DNA of 64,000 bases, from positions 1,240,001 through 1,304,000 of the forward strand of contig BCHX01000007.1 in NCBI GenBank assembly GCA_001599755.1, in the 5' to 3' direction. Each line of letters opens with the position of its first letter. Within the stretch, counting starts at the first letter, position 1. Under the pieces are notes generated by a model. That model made no database searches, was not told the origin of the DNA, and saw only the letters and a list, made by a program, of their open reading frames with translations. This DNA comes from Gliomastix tumulicola. Its lineage: Eukaryota > Ascomycota > Sordariomycetes > Hypocreales > Bionectriaceae. This document shows positions 32,989 through 43,236 of the stretch, piece after piece. A program made the translations under genes and the position numbers.

Positions 32989-35816
32989 ATGAGCGAAAGC
33001 ATTGAGGCGGTGGCGCCTCATAACACTTTTGACGTGAGTCTGCCCCTCCTCGCTCGCCCCATGTCGTCTGTCACTCACTAACTTGCAAATGCTTGTCCAG
33101 ACGATCCTCGTGTTGGATTTCGGGGTTCGTCCTCCATGAGTCTTTGGGCGTATGGGGGAATAATGAATTGACGTTCATTTAGAGTCAAACCTCGCATCTT
33201 ATCCTCCGTCGTCTCCGTTCGCTCAATGTCTACTGGTCAGTCTCGCCCATGGGAGAGAGGAATACGGGAGTGAAAGAGTACTGACACAATGAAGTGAGAT
33301 GCTGAGCTGCACGACCAAGCTCTCCGAACTCACCTGGAAGCCTGTCGGAATTATCCTCAGTGGAGGTGTGTATCGCCCATATTAAGCTGAAGGTTGTATA
33401 AGATCACCCCGCCATCTAACGATCCTCAGGCCCGTCCTCTGTTTACGACGAAGGAGCTCCTCGTGAGTCAAATCATCTTCATTTGTGCAGGCTCTGGTTC
33501 TAATCGGCATCAGACGTCGACCCTGCCATCTTCGATCTAGGTGTTCCCATCCTGTATGTCGACTCAGCCACCGAGACCAAAGACACGACCGACAGTATAC
33601 TAACGTCTGGCACAGAGGAATCTGCTATGGTTGCCAGGAGATCGCCTGGCGCATCGATAGCAAGAATGTCACTCGAGGTGCTACGCGGGAGTATGGCGAG
33701 ACCGATCTCTCCATCCTCAAGAGTGGTAGCCATGTCGACCGTCTATTCGAGGGCCTGGGAGACACTCTTCATGGTACGGTTGCCTACTCATGAAGGCGAC
33801 GGCTCGTGGTAATGGTTCAATGCTGATTCTCATGTGTACAGTGTTCATGAGCCACTTCGACAAGCTCGTTCGTCTGCCCGAAGGCTTTGTCACGATTGCC
33901 GTCACCAAGGGCGCCGAGTTCGCTGGCATCGCTCACGAGACCAAGCCCATTTTCGGTTCGACTCCTATTCATGTGGTATATTGCCTTGATAACTAACAGT
34001 GACCGCCACAGGAATCCAGCTCCATCCCGAGATCTCCCACACGGCTAAAGGAACTGACATCCTGGGCAACTTCGCCAAGAACATCTGCAATGCTCGCGCG
34101 GACTGGGAGATGGAGAACTTCATCGAGAAGGAGATCGTCCGCATCCGCAAGCTTGTTGGGCCCAAGGCTCAGGTGGTCAGTAATCCCGCTTGCCGGTGCT
34201 ACTTTTGAGCACCAGCTAACTCGTCAGGGTAGATCGGAGCCGTTTCCGGTGGTGTTGATTCCACCGTGGCAGCCAAGCTCATGACGGAAGCCATTGGCGA
34301 CCGCTTCATCTCCATCTTTGTCGATACCGGCCTGATGCGCCTCAACGAGTCCCCCCAGGTCAAGGAGTCGCTCCAGAAGCATCTTGGTATCAACTTGACG
34401 ATCGTCGATGGGTCCGAGCTGTTCCTCGGCCGTCTTGCCGGCGTGACAGAGCCAGAGGCCAAGCGCAAGATTATCGGCGGAACTTGTAAGTTCTAATGTA
34501 TGTGATGCATGAGGTCGAGATGCTAATTTCCGTAGTCATTGACCTCTTCGAGAAGGAAGCGCTTCGGTAAGACAGTCCTATCTCACGTTCAAGATGCAGT
34601 CGGCTTACACGATATCACTAGCATCGAGAAAGAGGCCGAGAACACACATCGTGCTGGCAAGGTGGAATGGTTCCTTCAGGGTACTCTTTATGGTCAGTCT
34701 CATTTATCAAGTGTAGGCTATCTTCCCGAATACGCATCAACTAACACTGATATAGCCGATCTCATCGAGAGTCTGAGCTTCAAAGGTTTGTCTAGTATAA
34801 GTCCTTCACCATGTACCTCCCACCACTGACATAACAATACCGTACAGGACCCTCAGCTACCATCAAGTGTATGCCTTGTCCATATTTAGAATTTCCATTG
34901 AGATTATTACTGACTTCTTATAGCACATCATAACGCTGGTGGGCTCCCAGCTCGGATGCAGAACGGAGTAAGCCAGACACCAGGTATCTCACTTGGATGA
35001 AGCCAGCGACTAATGCCAAGAACAGGAGGCGCAGCTCAGGCTGCTCGAACCCCTTCGAGAGCTGTAGGTCCATACCCTCTAGTCCCCTTCACCAGGCAAC
35101 ACGATATCGCTGTCTCCACGCAATTCACTCCATTCAGAGTCAATGGCCTGAGCGCTGACAATGAGTCTGCAGATTCAAGGATGAAGTGAGAGCTTTTGGA
35201 CGCCAGCTTGGTATCCATGAGGATCTCATCATGAGGCACCCTTTCCCAGGTCCTGGTATTGGTATCAGGATCATCGGTGAGATCACTCCTGAGAGAGTCG
35301 AGATTGTTCGGAAGGCCGATCACATCTTCATCTCCATGATCAGAGAAGCTGGCCTGTACAACGAGGTACGCACAGAGAAAGGCATGTTGGGGGACGAAAC
35401 AGGTTAGCTAACATGCGAAAAGGTCACTCAAGCATATGCTGCCCTCGATACAAACCGAGGTAAGTGTTGCAACCCATACTGAATACTATCCGCGCCATAT
35501 ATTTTGAAGGGAAATCGCTAACGGAGGTTTCTTTCACAGCCGTCGGCGTCCAAGGAGATTCTAGGGTCTACGGCTACATCTGCATTCTCAGGGCCGTGAC
35601 CAGCTTGGATATGATGAGCGCTGAACCATATGAATTCCCATGGGCTCTCCTCAAGAAGATGAGCAGGCGGATCGTCAACGAGGTCGAGGGCATCGCAAGG
35701 GTGGTTTACGACACGACATCCAAGCCTCCAGGTGAGACAAACCGCCCCCTCCCCTGGTCCCCTCATATTACGACGAGGAGTACTGACATACGTTAGGCAC
35801 CATCGAGTTGGAGTAA
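32989..35816 (+). CDS. GUA1: GMP synthase (glutamine-hydrolysing), 20 exons
   Basis: Converts XMP, ATP and glutamine to GMP in the cytosol. I resolve 20 exons: 32989-33033, 33101-33124, 33183-33235, 33295-33365, 33430-33462, 33514-33553, 33616-33773, 33842-33955, 34012-34175, 34233-34485, 34536-34566, 34622-34692, 34756-34785, 34848-34868, 34924-34967, 35026-35063, 35173-35365, 35423-35459, 35540-35731, 35797-35816. They sum to 1632 nt, 543 aa, near yeast Gua1 (525). The class I amidotransferase domain has the nucleophile Cys92 in GICYGCQE and the GIQLHPEISHT His/Glu pair. The ATP pyrophosphatase domain has SGGVDST at 239-245, FVDTGLMR, HHNAGGLP, and the C-terminal dimer domain HPFPGPGIGIRI and KPPGTIELE. 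The exon count is very high for a filamentous ascomycete. Confidence 0.95.
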
Positions 35817-36486
35817 TCTCCTCCCGCCTTGAGGTCGTGACATCGTGGCTACCAAAATGATAGAAAAGGGCACTGGAGTTCTAGATATGCGTGATGGCGT
35901 GGTGCTGATCTACGAAAAAGAACACGGCGACTTAGAAAAAGGTCCAGGATATATCTTCACACGCAAGTGTCTCACAAAAAGCTGTCCTTCAAACACTGTG
36001 TGCGGTCATCGGATATTTAACGTGATGAAGAAAACAAACTTCCAATCTGAGTTTAGCTCGAAATGTTATCAGTTACTAACCCCATCCTTATCGTCACGTG
36101 AGGCAAACTTGGACAAAATCTCCATTGCAATTTCACGATGCCATCCACCGAACTTTGTCTTCCTTCCACAGGTCGCAAATTTCGCGTGCACAGCTGAATA
36201 CTTACTCGCAGCAGATCAACGCTGCCGATTAGCAGCATACAGGTAAGCCGCATCTGTTCCCTGTTTCTCATTTATCACACAAGGGCAGCTATATGATTAT
36301 TCCATTGAATATCTGTCAATCCACTGAATTCTGTGACGACACATTCAAAAATTACGAAGACGACTTATGATTCTGCCTCTACCTTTACCCATTGCTTCTC
36401 TCACTCAATTGCAGCACAGAAGCATCACAGTGGCTAACACGCATGCTTCAGGTTCCAAACTCCCATACACGCACATCCATCCCATC
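35817..36486. other. Intergenic, GUA1 to SEN34
   Basis: 670 bases, AT-richer than the surroundings. The SEN34 frame is open upstream of its ATG to about 36367, but that part lacks similarity to the family and reads like leader. No other feature is seen. Confidence 0.5.
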
Positions 36487-37377
36487 ATGGCTGCAGAGCC
36501 GGCAGCACCTCCCGTCGTGAAGATCTCCAAGATCGCCGGCCGCTACCTGGTCTTCGACCCGGAGGCCATCGCCGCCCTCCGCAGACGCCACAACACCAAC
36601 GGCACCCTCGTAGGCACCCTCCCGCAGCAGCCGACGCAGAACCTCTTCCTCGGCGCGCCCATCGAGATCCGGCCCGAGGAGGCGCAGGCGCTCGTGCAGC
36701 GAGGCTGTGCGCGGGTCGTCGACGACGCGGCGGCCCACCGCGCCGTGCTGGGGGGCGCCGCCAGCCGCGCGGCGTACATCGAGAGTCTGCGGCGGAGGAA
36801 GGCGTCGGCGCAGAAGGCGATGGCCGAGGAGATGGCCGAGCGGCGGGCCGTGGGTGCGGAGAAGCTGGGTCGTGCTAAGGGGAAGAAGGGCAAGGAGGAG
36901 AAGGATCCCCTCGCCGCCCCGACTGATGATTTGCTGTTTGACAATGACGCCGCTGCTACCACCACCACCGCCGTACAGAAACAGGAAGGTAATGCCCAGG
37001 CCAGTTCAAAGCAGGTTTTCGACCTGGCTGTCACGCCGACGAGCAGTGAGGACCTGATACCCGACGCCGTAGACAGGGACTTCGAGGTCGCCGACGTGCC
37101 CGAGGCGCCCCTCGCCCGCTTCCTCCAGGCTGGAGGGTACCACATGACCCCGGGCCTGCGCTTCGGGTCGCGGTACAGTGTCTATCCGGGGGATCCCCTG
37201 CGCTTCCATGCACACTTCATGGCGAACCAGTACGCGTGGGACGAGCCCATCCCCGTGATGGAAATCGTGCAGGGGGGGAGGCTCGCCACGGCGGTCAAGA
37301 AGGCTTTCCTTGTAGGTGGCGAGGATCCGTCGACAAAGGAGGTCCGCACGTTCAGCATCGAGTGGGCGAGCATGTAG
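36487..37377 (+). CDS. SEN34: tRNA-splicing endonuclease catalytic subunit SEN34
   Basis: Single exon from the ATG at 36487, 296 aa. SEN34 cuts the 3' splice site of intron-containing pre-tRNAs within the SEN2-SEN34-SEN15-SEN54 complex. The N-terminal domain shows ISKIAGRYLVFDPEAI and LPQQPTQNLFLGAPIEIRPEEA; a basic/Ala-rich linker with EEMAERR and KGKKGKEEK follows. The C-terminal nuclease domain has GLRFGSRYSVYPGDPLRFHAHF and ATAVKKAFL, giving the putative catalytic triad Tyr233, His241 and Lys271 or 272. The start was set here because similarity begins at MAAEPAAPPVVKISKIAG; an in-frame upstream extension is not conserved-looking. A tRNA substrate with an intron lies about 8 kb upstream. 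Confidence 0.92.
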   Translation: MAAEPAAPPVVKISKIAGRYLVFDPEAIAALRRRHNTNGTLVGTLPQQPTQNLFLGAPIEIRPEEAQALVQRGCARVVDDAAAHRAVLGGAASRAAYIESLRRRKASAQKAMAEEMAERRAVGAEKLGRAKGKKGKEEKDPLAAPTDDLLFDNDAAATTTTAVQKQEGNAQASSKQVFDLAVTPTSSEDLIPDAVDRDFEVADVPEAPLARFLQAGGYHMTPGLRFGSRYSVYPGDPLRFHAHFMANQYAWDEPIPVMEIVQGGRLATAVKKAFLVGGEDPSTKEVRTFSIEWASM

Positions 37378-37743
37378 ACAGTGCCAAAAAAAATTAAGAG
37401 GGCTGCTTGTTATGATTGACGAAAGATACCCAGATAACCGTACAACTATGAATAAAAACAATCATGAATGGAAGAATCGTGTGCAAAAGGTCATACCTAT
37501 CTCGTAGATAGTTTGGGCAGCCCAGCACCAAGACGTGTGCAAGTAGTATCTACATGAACGAACGAAGTGTATCAATCAGACGCAGTGAAAAGAGAAGAAC
37601 GCCGCCAACTCCCTGCCTAAATGCTGCAAGACTACCACGCGAGCATGTACTGTCCTCATCTGCCGTCTCATTCACAGTGCAGAATTCCTCTGTTTCTCAA
37701 ACTTATTTGCAGATGATAAAAAGACCACCTCGTACACCAACAA
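37378..37743. other. Intergenic, convergent 3' flanks
   Basis: 366 bases between the convergent SEN34 and RING-ligase genes, AT-rich and likely 3' UTR. Nothing else is seen. Confidence 0.55.
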
Positions 37744-40566
37744 TCAAGGGACAAAGATGCGGCTGAAGCTGATGACCTCCCTACGACAGCAGACGCACTT
37801 GTCAAAGTTGTTCATAGCCAGGGACACGCGGCAGTCGTCGCAGAGACTGAGGCACCGGCAGGGCCAGACGATGATCGACCGCGGTGACGTGTGACACACC
37901 ACGCACTGCGGGCCGTCGCTGCCCATCCCCGTGGCGCCGTCCTTCCACGTGCCCGGGGAAGCCGCACCTCTCGAACGCTGCCGGCGCGTCAAGAGGAGCT
38001 GCTCGAGGAGACGCTCCTCATCCTCAGGTGTGAGTTTCGTATTGCGACTCGGCCCGGCCTTCGCGCCGCTTCCTGGAGCGCCGCCGCTGGGGTTTGTGAG
38101 GATTCGGGTGCGCTGGATCTGCTCCATCCGCCGGAACTGGGATCTTGTCATGATCCTGTCACTTTGGAAGTGAGCGGCCAACTTCTTGGCGTCGTCTCGC
38201 TCCTCTGCGCTTCCGGGCTGGAGGAGCCGGGCAAGGTCGCCCATGGAGAAGGGGCTGTCCATCTGCGGCGTCTCTCCGCGCTCGTAGGCCACGGTTCTCT
38301 GCGTCGGAGTCCGCTGGCCGTCATCCTCTGACTCCCAGTCGCTGTCGGCCGTAGTCGATTGCGTGACCACGCTCGTAGTATCCCAATCGTCCTCGTCAGA
38401 ATCAGGACGGAAATCGCCGCTCTCGTCGTTAGATCCCCACCAGCCCCCGTTGAGCCAGTAGTTATATAGCTCCGAATCGAGGATCTCGGCGGATTGCTCG
38501 GGTTCTCTCAGTCTAAACTCTGCTTCAATGTCCAGCCCCTCTGGCCTAGCGAGGGGATGTTCATTGACCTCGTCAAGCGCAATCTTGGCGGTGGTGCTCT
38601 TCGCCTTGGCCCGTTCGCTACGGGTCTCCTTTCTACGCCGGGCCAAGCGGAGCAGCCATGCCGGCCGGGCTCGGATCCGGGCAATGCCCAGGAACCACAG
38701 GAGGATGTTGGCGCCGATGCGCGCGAAGAGCTTGTTGACGCTGAGGAACAGCTCCAGAGCCATCAGCCATCTCGCACTCCGCTCCGAAGCTCCCACGCCG
38801 ACCCGCAAAGTCCGCTCTCCGCCCTTCTTGCTGACTTTCTGGGCTGCGCGCTCCCTGGAGTATCCGCTCAGACCAGGCCTCAGGCCTCCCTCGACAGGGA
38901 CGAGCCCGATAGCACCGATCTGATCGTAGCGACTGTTGGCCAGGCCAAGTCCTACCCAGTGCTTCTGAAGCTCTTCGGCCTCTCGGAAACGCGCTTCCTC
39001 CAGCCACGTATGGGTCTTGAGATTGACGCCGTGATCTTCATTGAGGTACACTGCTTCGCTAGCCATCGTGACGGCAGCGAACCCAGTCCGCAGGAGCGCC
39101 GTGTAGATGTCCATCTCCCGCGTGACGCGAATCTCCGATAGTGATATGTTGGCCTGCATGTTCTCGTGGGCGGCCCTCAGCCTCTCCCGGAACGTCCCCA
39201 GCCGTGGTTCATCGGCGGTCGGGGCAGGCGCCGAGAGCACTGAGAGCGTGAGAGCAAGCCCGTAGATCACCATGCAGACAGCGATGCCGATGAGGACGAG
39301 GATATGCGGTATCAGGCCGATAATGCAGACGGTCGGGAATCGCAGAAGCCCCTGAGAGGCAGGGTCATCGAGATCGAAGGTCACGGCAGTCCAGACTAAT
39401 GATGCCATAAAGCAGAACGCCCAGAAGCCAGTAGTAACAAGCCGATAGCGTGCCTGCAGGTTGAAAACTCCGAGAACATGGCTTGTTAGGTGTGTCATAG
39501 CCGATATCAGGGCTACGAACAAGACCTCCGGTGCTGTATTGACACGTTTGAGAATCATGGAACGGGTCAGGGTGATAGAGCCAGTCGCAGCAGAGGTCGT
39601 GATGCCGGTGGCCTTGCCGAGAGATCCCCAGCCGAGCTGGTTGCTCACGGCAGCATCGGCCTCTGCAAATGCCAGCGACTGCTCAAAGAGGGTCATGGCT
39701 GTCTCATAGGCGGGCCCCCTGCCTTGTACTGCGCAAGAGACACTCTCGAGGAAGTGGCTGAGACAGACGGTACCAAAGAGGGGCCACAGCCTAGACAGAG
39801 AGCCTTGTAAATCCCGACTCAGCCCATCGTCTGGTCGAGGAATCATCTTGGCTGCCAAGCACGATTCGGCATCGGTCGAGCCTAGGACCGTCGCGATCAG
39901 GTTATTCATGAATTTATTCGGGTGGGCGAACATGAGATCGGACGATTTGGTCGAGTCGCCCCAGCGCAGGTAAGCGAAGTCGGGTGAGGTTTGACATTGT
40001 ATAGACTGCATCAAGCGGATGACTTGCATCCCGATGAGGGTGATCGGTAGTATTCGGAGGAAGACTCGGACGTGGAACTTCAGCGTGAGTCGGCGTCGTG
40101 TGGCGGCGTAGATGTGCGTCCGGTTCAGGATGACGGCCATGACAATGGTAGCTATGGCCCATTTACTAGTGGCATAGCTGAAGACACTGCCGAAGCCGCG
40201 GGCTGAGTCGATCGTGATCCGGCTTGTTGACATCCGAGCAGCGGTTTCGTCGGCCGCACCTCCAGCGAGGCCGCCGAACGTATCAGCTGCCGGGTCCATG
40301 ATGTCGTGGAGGTTCGAGGGTCCGGGGCGGACGAGGCCGTTGTCGATGACTTGGCCAGCACTCTGGGCGATGTTCCGGAGTGTGCTTCCCTGTTGGTTGA
40401 GCGACTCTGAATCGGTGACCGTGATGAAGGAGCTCAGCTTCTTGACCATGCGAGGGCCTGCCCAGACGAGATCTTCGAGAGATGGCGCATAGCGGGTCAC
40501 GTTGACCGTCCAGGACGTCAGGTTATACCAATGGGCTGCGTTCTGGGGATGTGCCGGGTCGGTCAT
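37744..40566 (-). CDS. Asi1/Asi3-like inner nuclear membrane RING ubiquitin ligase
   Basis: Single long exon; 940 aa from the ATG at 40566, where the sequence MTDPAHPQNAAHWYN begins, though the frame is open to 40872. Several hydrophobic segments (ATIVMAVILN, LPITLIGMQVI, VALISAMTHL, FWAFCFMASLVW, IIGLIPHILVLIGIAVCMVIY) mark a polytopic membrane protein. The last 55 residues form a RING with C-x2-C, WPCRCLSLCDDC and CVCC, in which the usual histidine is replaced by Cys, as in Asi1/Asi3. In yeast the Asi complex degrades misfolded and mislocalised proteins at the inner nuclear membrane and latent Stp1/2. It is larger than yeast Asi1 (624 aa) because of a long acidic Ser/Thr/Asp-rich linker before the RING. 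The exact family member is not decided. Confidence 0.75.
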   Translation of the reverse strand: MTDPAHPQNAAHWYNLTSWTVNVTRYAPSLEDLVWAGPRMVKKLSSFITVTDSESLNQQGSTLRNIAQSAGQVIDNGLVRPGPSNLHDIMDPAADTFGGLAGGAADETAARMSTSRITIDSARGFGSVFSYATSKWAIATIVMAVILNRTHIYAATRRRLTLKFHVRVFLRILPITLIGMQVIRLMQSIQCQTSPDFAYLRWGDSTKSSDLMFAHPNKFMNNLIATVLGSTDAESCLAAKMIPRPDDGLSRDLQGSLSRLWPLFGTVCLSHFLESVSCAVQGRGPAYETAMTLFEQSLAFAEADAAVSNQLGWGSLGKATGITTSAATGSITLTRSMILKRVNTAPEVLFVALISAMTHLTSHVLGVFNLQARYRLVTTGFWAFCFMASLVWTAVTFDLDDPASQGLLRFPTVCIIGLIPHILVLIGIAVCMVIYGLALTLSVLSAPAPTADEPRLGTFRERLRAAHENMQANISLSEIRVTREMDIYTALLRTGFAAVTMASEAVYLNEDHGVNLKTHTWLEEARFREAEELQKHWVGLGLANSRYDQIGAIGLVPVEGGLRPGLSGYSRERAAQKVSKKGGERTLRVGVGASERSARWLMALELFLSVNKLFARIGANILLWFLGIARIRARPAWLLRLARRRKETRSERAKAKSTTAKIALDEVNEHPLARPEGLDIEAEFRLREPEQSAEILDSELYNYWLNGGWWGSNDESGDFRPDSDEDDWDTTSVVTQSTTADSDWESEDDGQRTPTQRTVAYERGETPQMDSPFSMGDLARLLQPGSAEERDDAKKLAAHFQSDRIMTRSQFRRMEQIQRTRILTNPSGGAPGSGAKAGPSRNTKLTPEDEERLLEQLLLTRRQRSRGAASPGTWKDGATGMGSDGPQCVVCHTSPRSIIVWPCRCLSLCDDCRVSLAMNNFDKCVCCRREVISFSRIFVP

Positions 40567-41574
40567 TGCCAGCTCGGGATCGCGGAGTTTGGGGAGGATG
40601 CGCGTTTGGGCCGCGAGTAGGCACGGGGGCAGGCGGCTTCGCTCGGATCTGATTGTGATGCTCAGGTACAGGGCATGACGCGGCGATGCAGGGGGGAAAC
40701 CAGCAACAAAGCAACAAAGCCGCCAGACCCTCAACAGATGAATGCCCAGGACAACAAAAAGGTGATGGGCTGAGCAAGTCCGTCTGGCGCGAGTGGGCTT
40801 TGTTCTGGGTCTGGCCTGATACAAAGATGCCATACCTGCATTCAATGACGTCGCACTGTATCTGCCCCACACTTAGCGTGCTCTTAGCGCGTTACAGGCG
40901 ACAAAACACCCTGTCACAGGCTGTCAACCCCGATATGCACAGTGTCATTCACTTATCTTGCGCACGGCTTGAGCTTCGACTTTAAACTCGGCCAGCTGAA
41001 CGTTGCGAATCTCAGGCCTACCCTAAACTGCATCACTTGCTTAACAACGGCTTGAAACAGAACATTAGTTCATCTTCACAATGACATGATGACGAGGCGA
41101 CGGCCATTCACGACCATAAAAAGGACAAAAATCAATCATTAATCTGGGTTGGGATTTAGTTAGACGTAGTATAGCTAAGTAGTGCTACAAGCCAATATTG
41201 GCCACACATAGCCACCTTGAGCAGCCCGTCGTCATGTAATACCGAGTGACTAGAATTCGATAACTACATGTAGATGTCCATACAGCCCAGTCTTGCGACT
41301 AGAAGATGACATTGCGGTAGAATGGCGCGCTAAACCTAGCGGAAGCTAGCTGGCTGCTTTATGTGCTTCGCTGGGTCTCGTTTGTGTGAGCTCCTGACCG
41401 GGGATGCATTGGACGAGACGCTGGGGAGACCGAATGCCCGCAGACTGGGCAGACGAGCAGCTGGTGCGAAGGAGTTTGTTGGTTCCGAGTTCCATAATCG
41501 TCGTAATATGCACGCCCTGCCATGCGAGTGACCTCGGCCCTTGACTGAGCATGGCCATATCAATCCAAGAGAGC
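40567..41574. other. Intergenic, upstream of the RING ligase, downstream of MTR3
   Basis: About 1 kb. The first 300 bases stay open in the ligase frame and are either leader or an N-terminal extension. AT-rich sequence around 41040-41330 probably belongs to the MTR3 3' UTR. No RNA gene is recognised. Confidence 0.5.
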
Positions 41575-42495
41575 TCAAATAGAGACCAAAGACTCATTTA
41601 ACGAGTTTGAGATAGCCTGACTGGCCCCCTTGCTCGCAAGAATGGCCGCCGCAACGAGCTTCCTGTAGAGATTGCTGTCGGTAGTGGCGACCTCCCCCTT
41701 CAACCAAAGATTTGTGATCTCATCCCGACTGGGCAAGTAGGCGACACAGCAAGCTGCTAGGATATCCTCATGTTCTGTCGACACGGGGTCGGTGACGATG
41801 TTCGGATCATCCGACTCGCTCCCACTGACCAAGGCAGCGACACCGCCGGAGACGATATCCACGCAGTCAATGCCCGCGTCGGCTAACGCAGCTGCGGCGA
41901 CCGTGATGCACCCGCTAAGCACGTTCATCACGTCCCACTCCTCGCTGCCACTCTCCACGGCGGATTGGCGAGCGTCCTCGCCCTCGATGATGGTGACGAC
42001 GACGTCGACACCACTTTTCGGCCATCGGTCCGCGATGAGGGCCCCTCTTAAGGCAGTCTCGAGATGCATGCCTAGATCACGTTCGCTCGAGTCCCGAAGG
42101 TAACCTCTCCGGTGCTTGGTGGCGAAAGGGGCGTATTTGACGTGAGTGGAGAGAACCATGTATGGCGAGAAGGGCGCGGATCTGGGAAGAGATCGTGGGC
42201 CGTGGACGGTGCATGTGAGTTTCATGCCACTGCCCGTTGCTCCATTCTTTGCTGCGACTTCAAGATATGCTGATCCTGAAGCCGAGGGCGTGATACCGGT
42301 TTGAAGGACTAGAATCATGTCAGACTATTGATTTCCCCGGGGAAGACAGGACAACACTGCAAATATGAACTTACAGCTCTTTCGAACGCTGTTGGGCTCC
42401 CGTGACCGGGATGAGAGTGCTCCCTGGCTCAGGTCATCGTACAATGGCGGTAGGGTTTCGCCGCTTGGGCCATTGACCCGTCTCCGGTCGGCCAT
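41575..42495 (-). CDS. MTR3: Exosome core subunit MTR3 (RNase PH-like)
   Basis: Two exons, 42495-42375 and 42308-41575; 284 aa against 250 in yeast. MTR3 is one of six RNase PH-fold subunits of the RNA exosome barrel; in eukaryotes it has no phosphorolytic activity of its own. Recognised by the N-terminal DRRRVNGPSGETLPP, then LQTGITPSASGSAYLEV, VHGPRSLPR, RWPKSGVDVVVTI, and ALADAGIDCVDIVSGGVAA. The intron acceptor ATTCTAG at 42309 joins RKS to FLQTG in phase. An apparent extension upstream of 42495 starts at a GTG and is not a fungal start. Divergent from the snoRNA host gene. Confidence 0.88.
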
Positions 42496-42895
42496 ATTTA
42501 CTGAGAAATATGGAAGCGCCACTGACCGAAATCAAGTACGCTTTCTTTTGTCGAATGTCGTTTCTCCAACTGCTGCAGGTGAAAACATCGTGGTGTCTGG
42601 ACGTGATTGAGTGAGAAGGCATAAAATGCATGTATCGGGTTCTGCGGGAGACCCACCAATCGTTTAGTTACATATATGGGAAGCCCCACCAAGTCGAACA
42701 CCTCAAAAAGCTCCGTTACAAAATTTCTTCTCCAAGCTTCGTGTCTTCCAACACAATCACATCCTCAACAATGAGAATTATCTTGTGAGCGCGTGGAACG
42801 CGCTGCTTCCAGCGCAAACGCAATGTCTTCAGATTCATCTGGTAGGTTCCTACATCTTGCGACATCATCTCCTCGCCCTCTTCGCGCCGACACCT

Positions 42896-42968
42896 ACTTG
42901 ATGATATTTTTACCACTTGTTCTCGCGAAAACCTGAGCGATCCGAACAACATGCACTACCATCTGACC
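42896..42968 (+). ncRNA. Possible box C/D snoRNA in the first host intron
   Basis: A TGATGATA C-like box at 42900, a CTGA at 42933-42936 (possible D') and a CTGA at 42963-42966 (possible D box) lie in the 194-nt intron, about 50 bases before the branch point. I found no good terminal stem and no strong rRNA complementarity; only about seven bases next to the D box match a recalled SSU segment. It is kept as a candidate because its position repeats that of the better snoRNA. Confidence 0.3.
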
Positions 42969-43145
42969 CTTTCGATGCGCCCTCTTCAATCAATTCGACC
43001 TCTTTCATGGCCTGCCGCTGACTTGGCCATACAAGCTGGCGCTTCAAAGCTGCCCAACTGGTCATTGTGACGACAGGTTCTCGTCCTCGGGGACTCATAG
43101 GTCAGTACTCACATCTTTCTTTCTCCTCATCCATCATCGAGCACC

Positions 43146-43236
43146 CATGGTTATGATGAAAACCATTTTTTCCAGTTCTGCTTCTGAAGCGCTGTGATGA
43201 CTCCTAAATTACCATACCAAGATCTCTGATTCCATG
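43146..43236 (+). ncRNA. snR24: Box C/D snoRNA, U24 (snR24) homologue
   Basis: Terminal stem CATGG (43146-43150) with CCATG (43232-43236). Box C is ATGATGA (43153), D' is CTGA (43184), C' is GTGATGA (43194) and D is CTGA (43226), all perfect consensus. The 12 bases before box D, ATACCAAGATCT, match the guide of yeast U24 as I recall it and pair with the LSU rRNA segment AGATCTTGGT; the fifth base from the box then faces the C methylated by U24 (yeast 25S C1437). The 12 bases before D', CCAGTTCTGCTT, are complementary to the conserved LSU segment AAGCAGAACTGG, which in yeast is, to my recollection, the snR61 target. So one RNA may combine two guide functions. It lies in an intron of a non-coding transcript. 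Confidence 0.85.

Noticed and set aside
42496..42522. N-terminal extension of MTR3 upstream of 42495
   Set aside because: It would begin with GTG; similarity to the family starts at the ATG at 42495.
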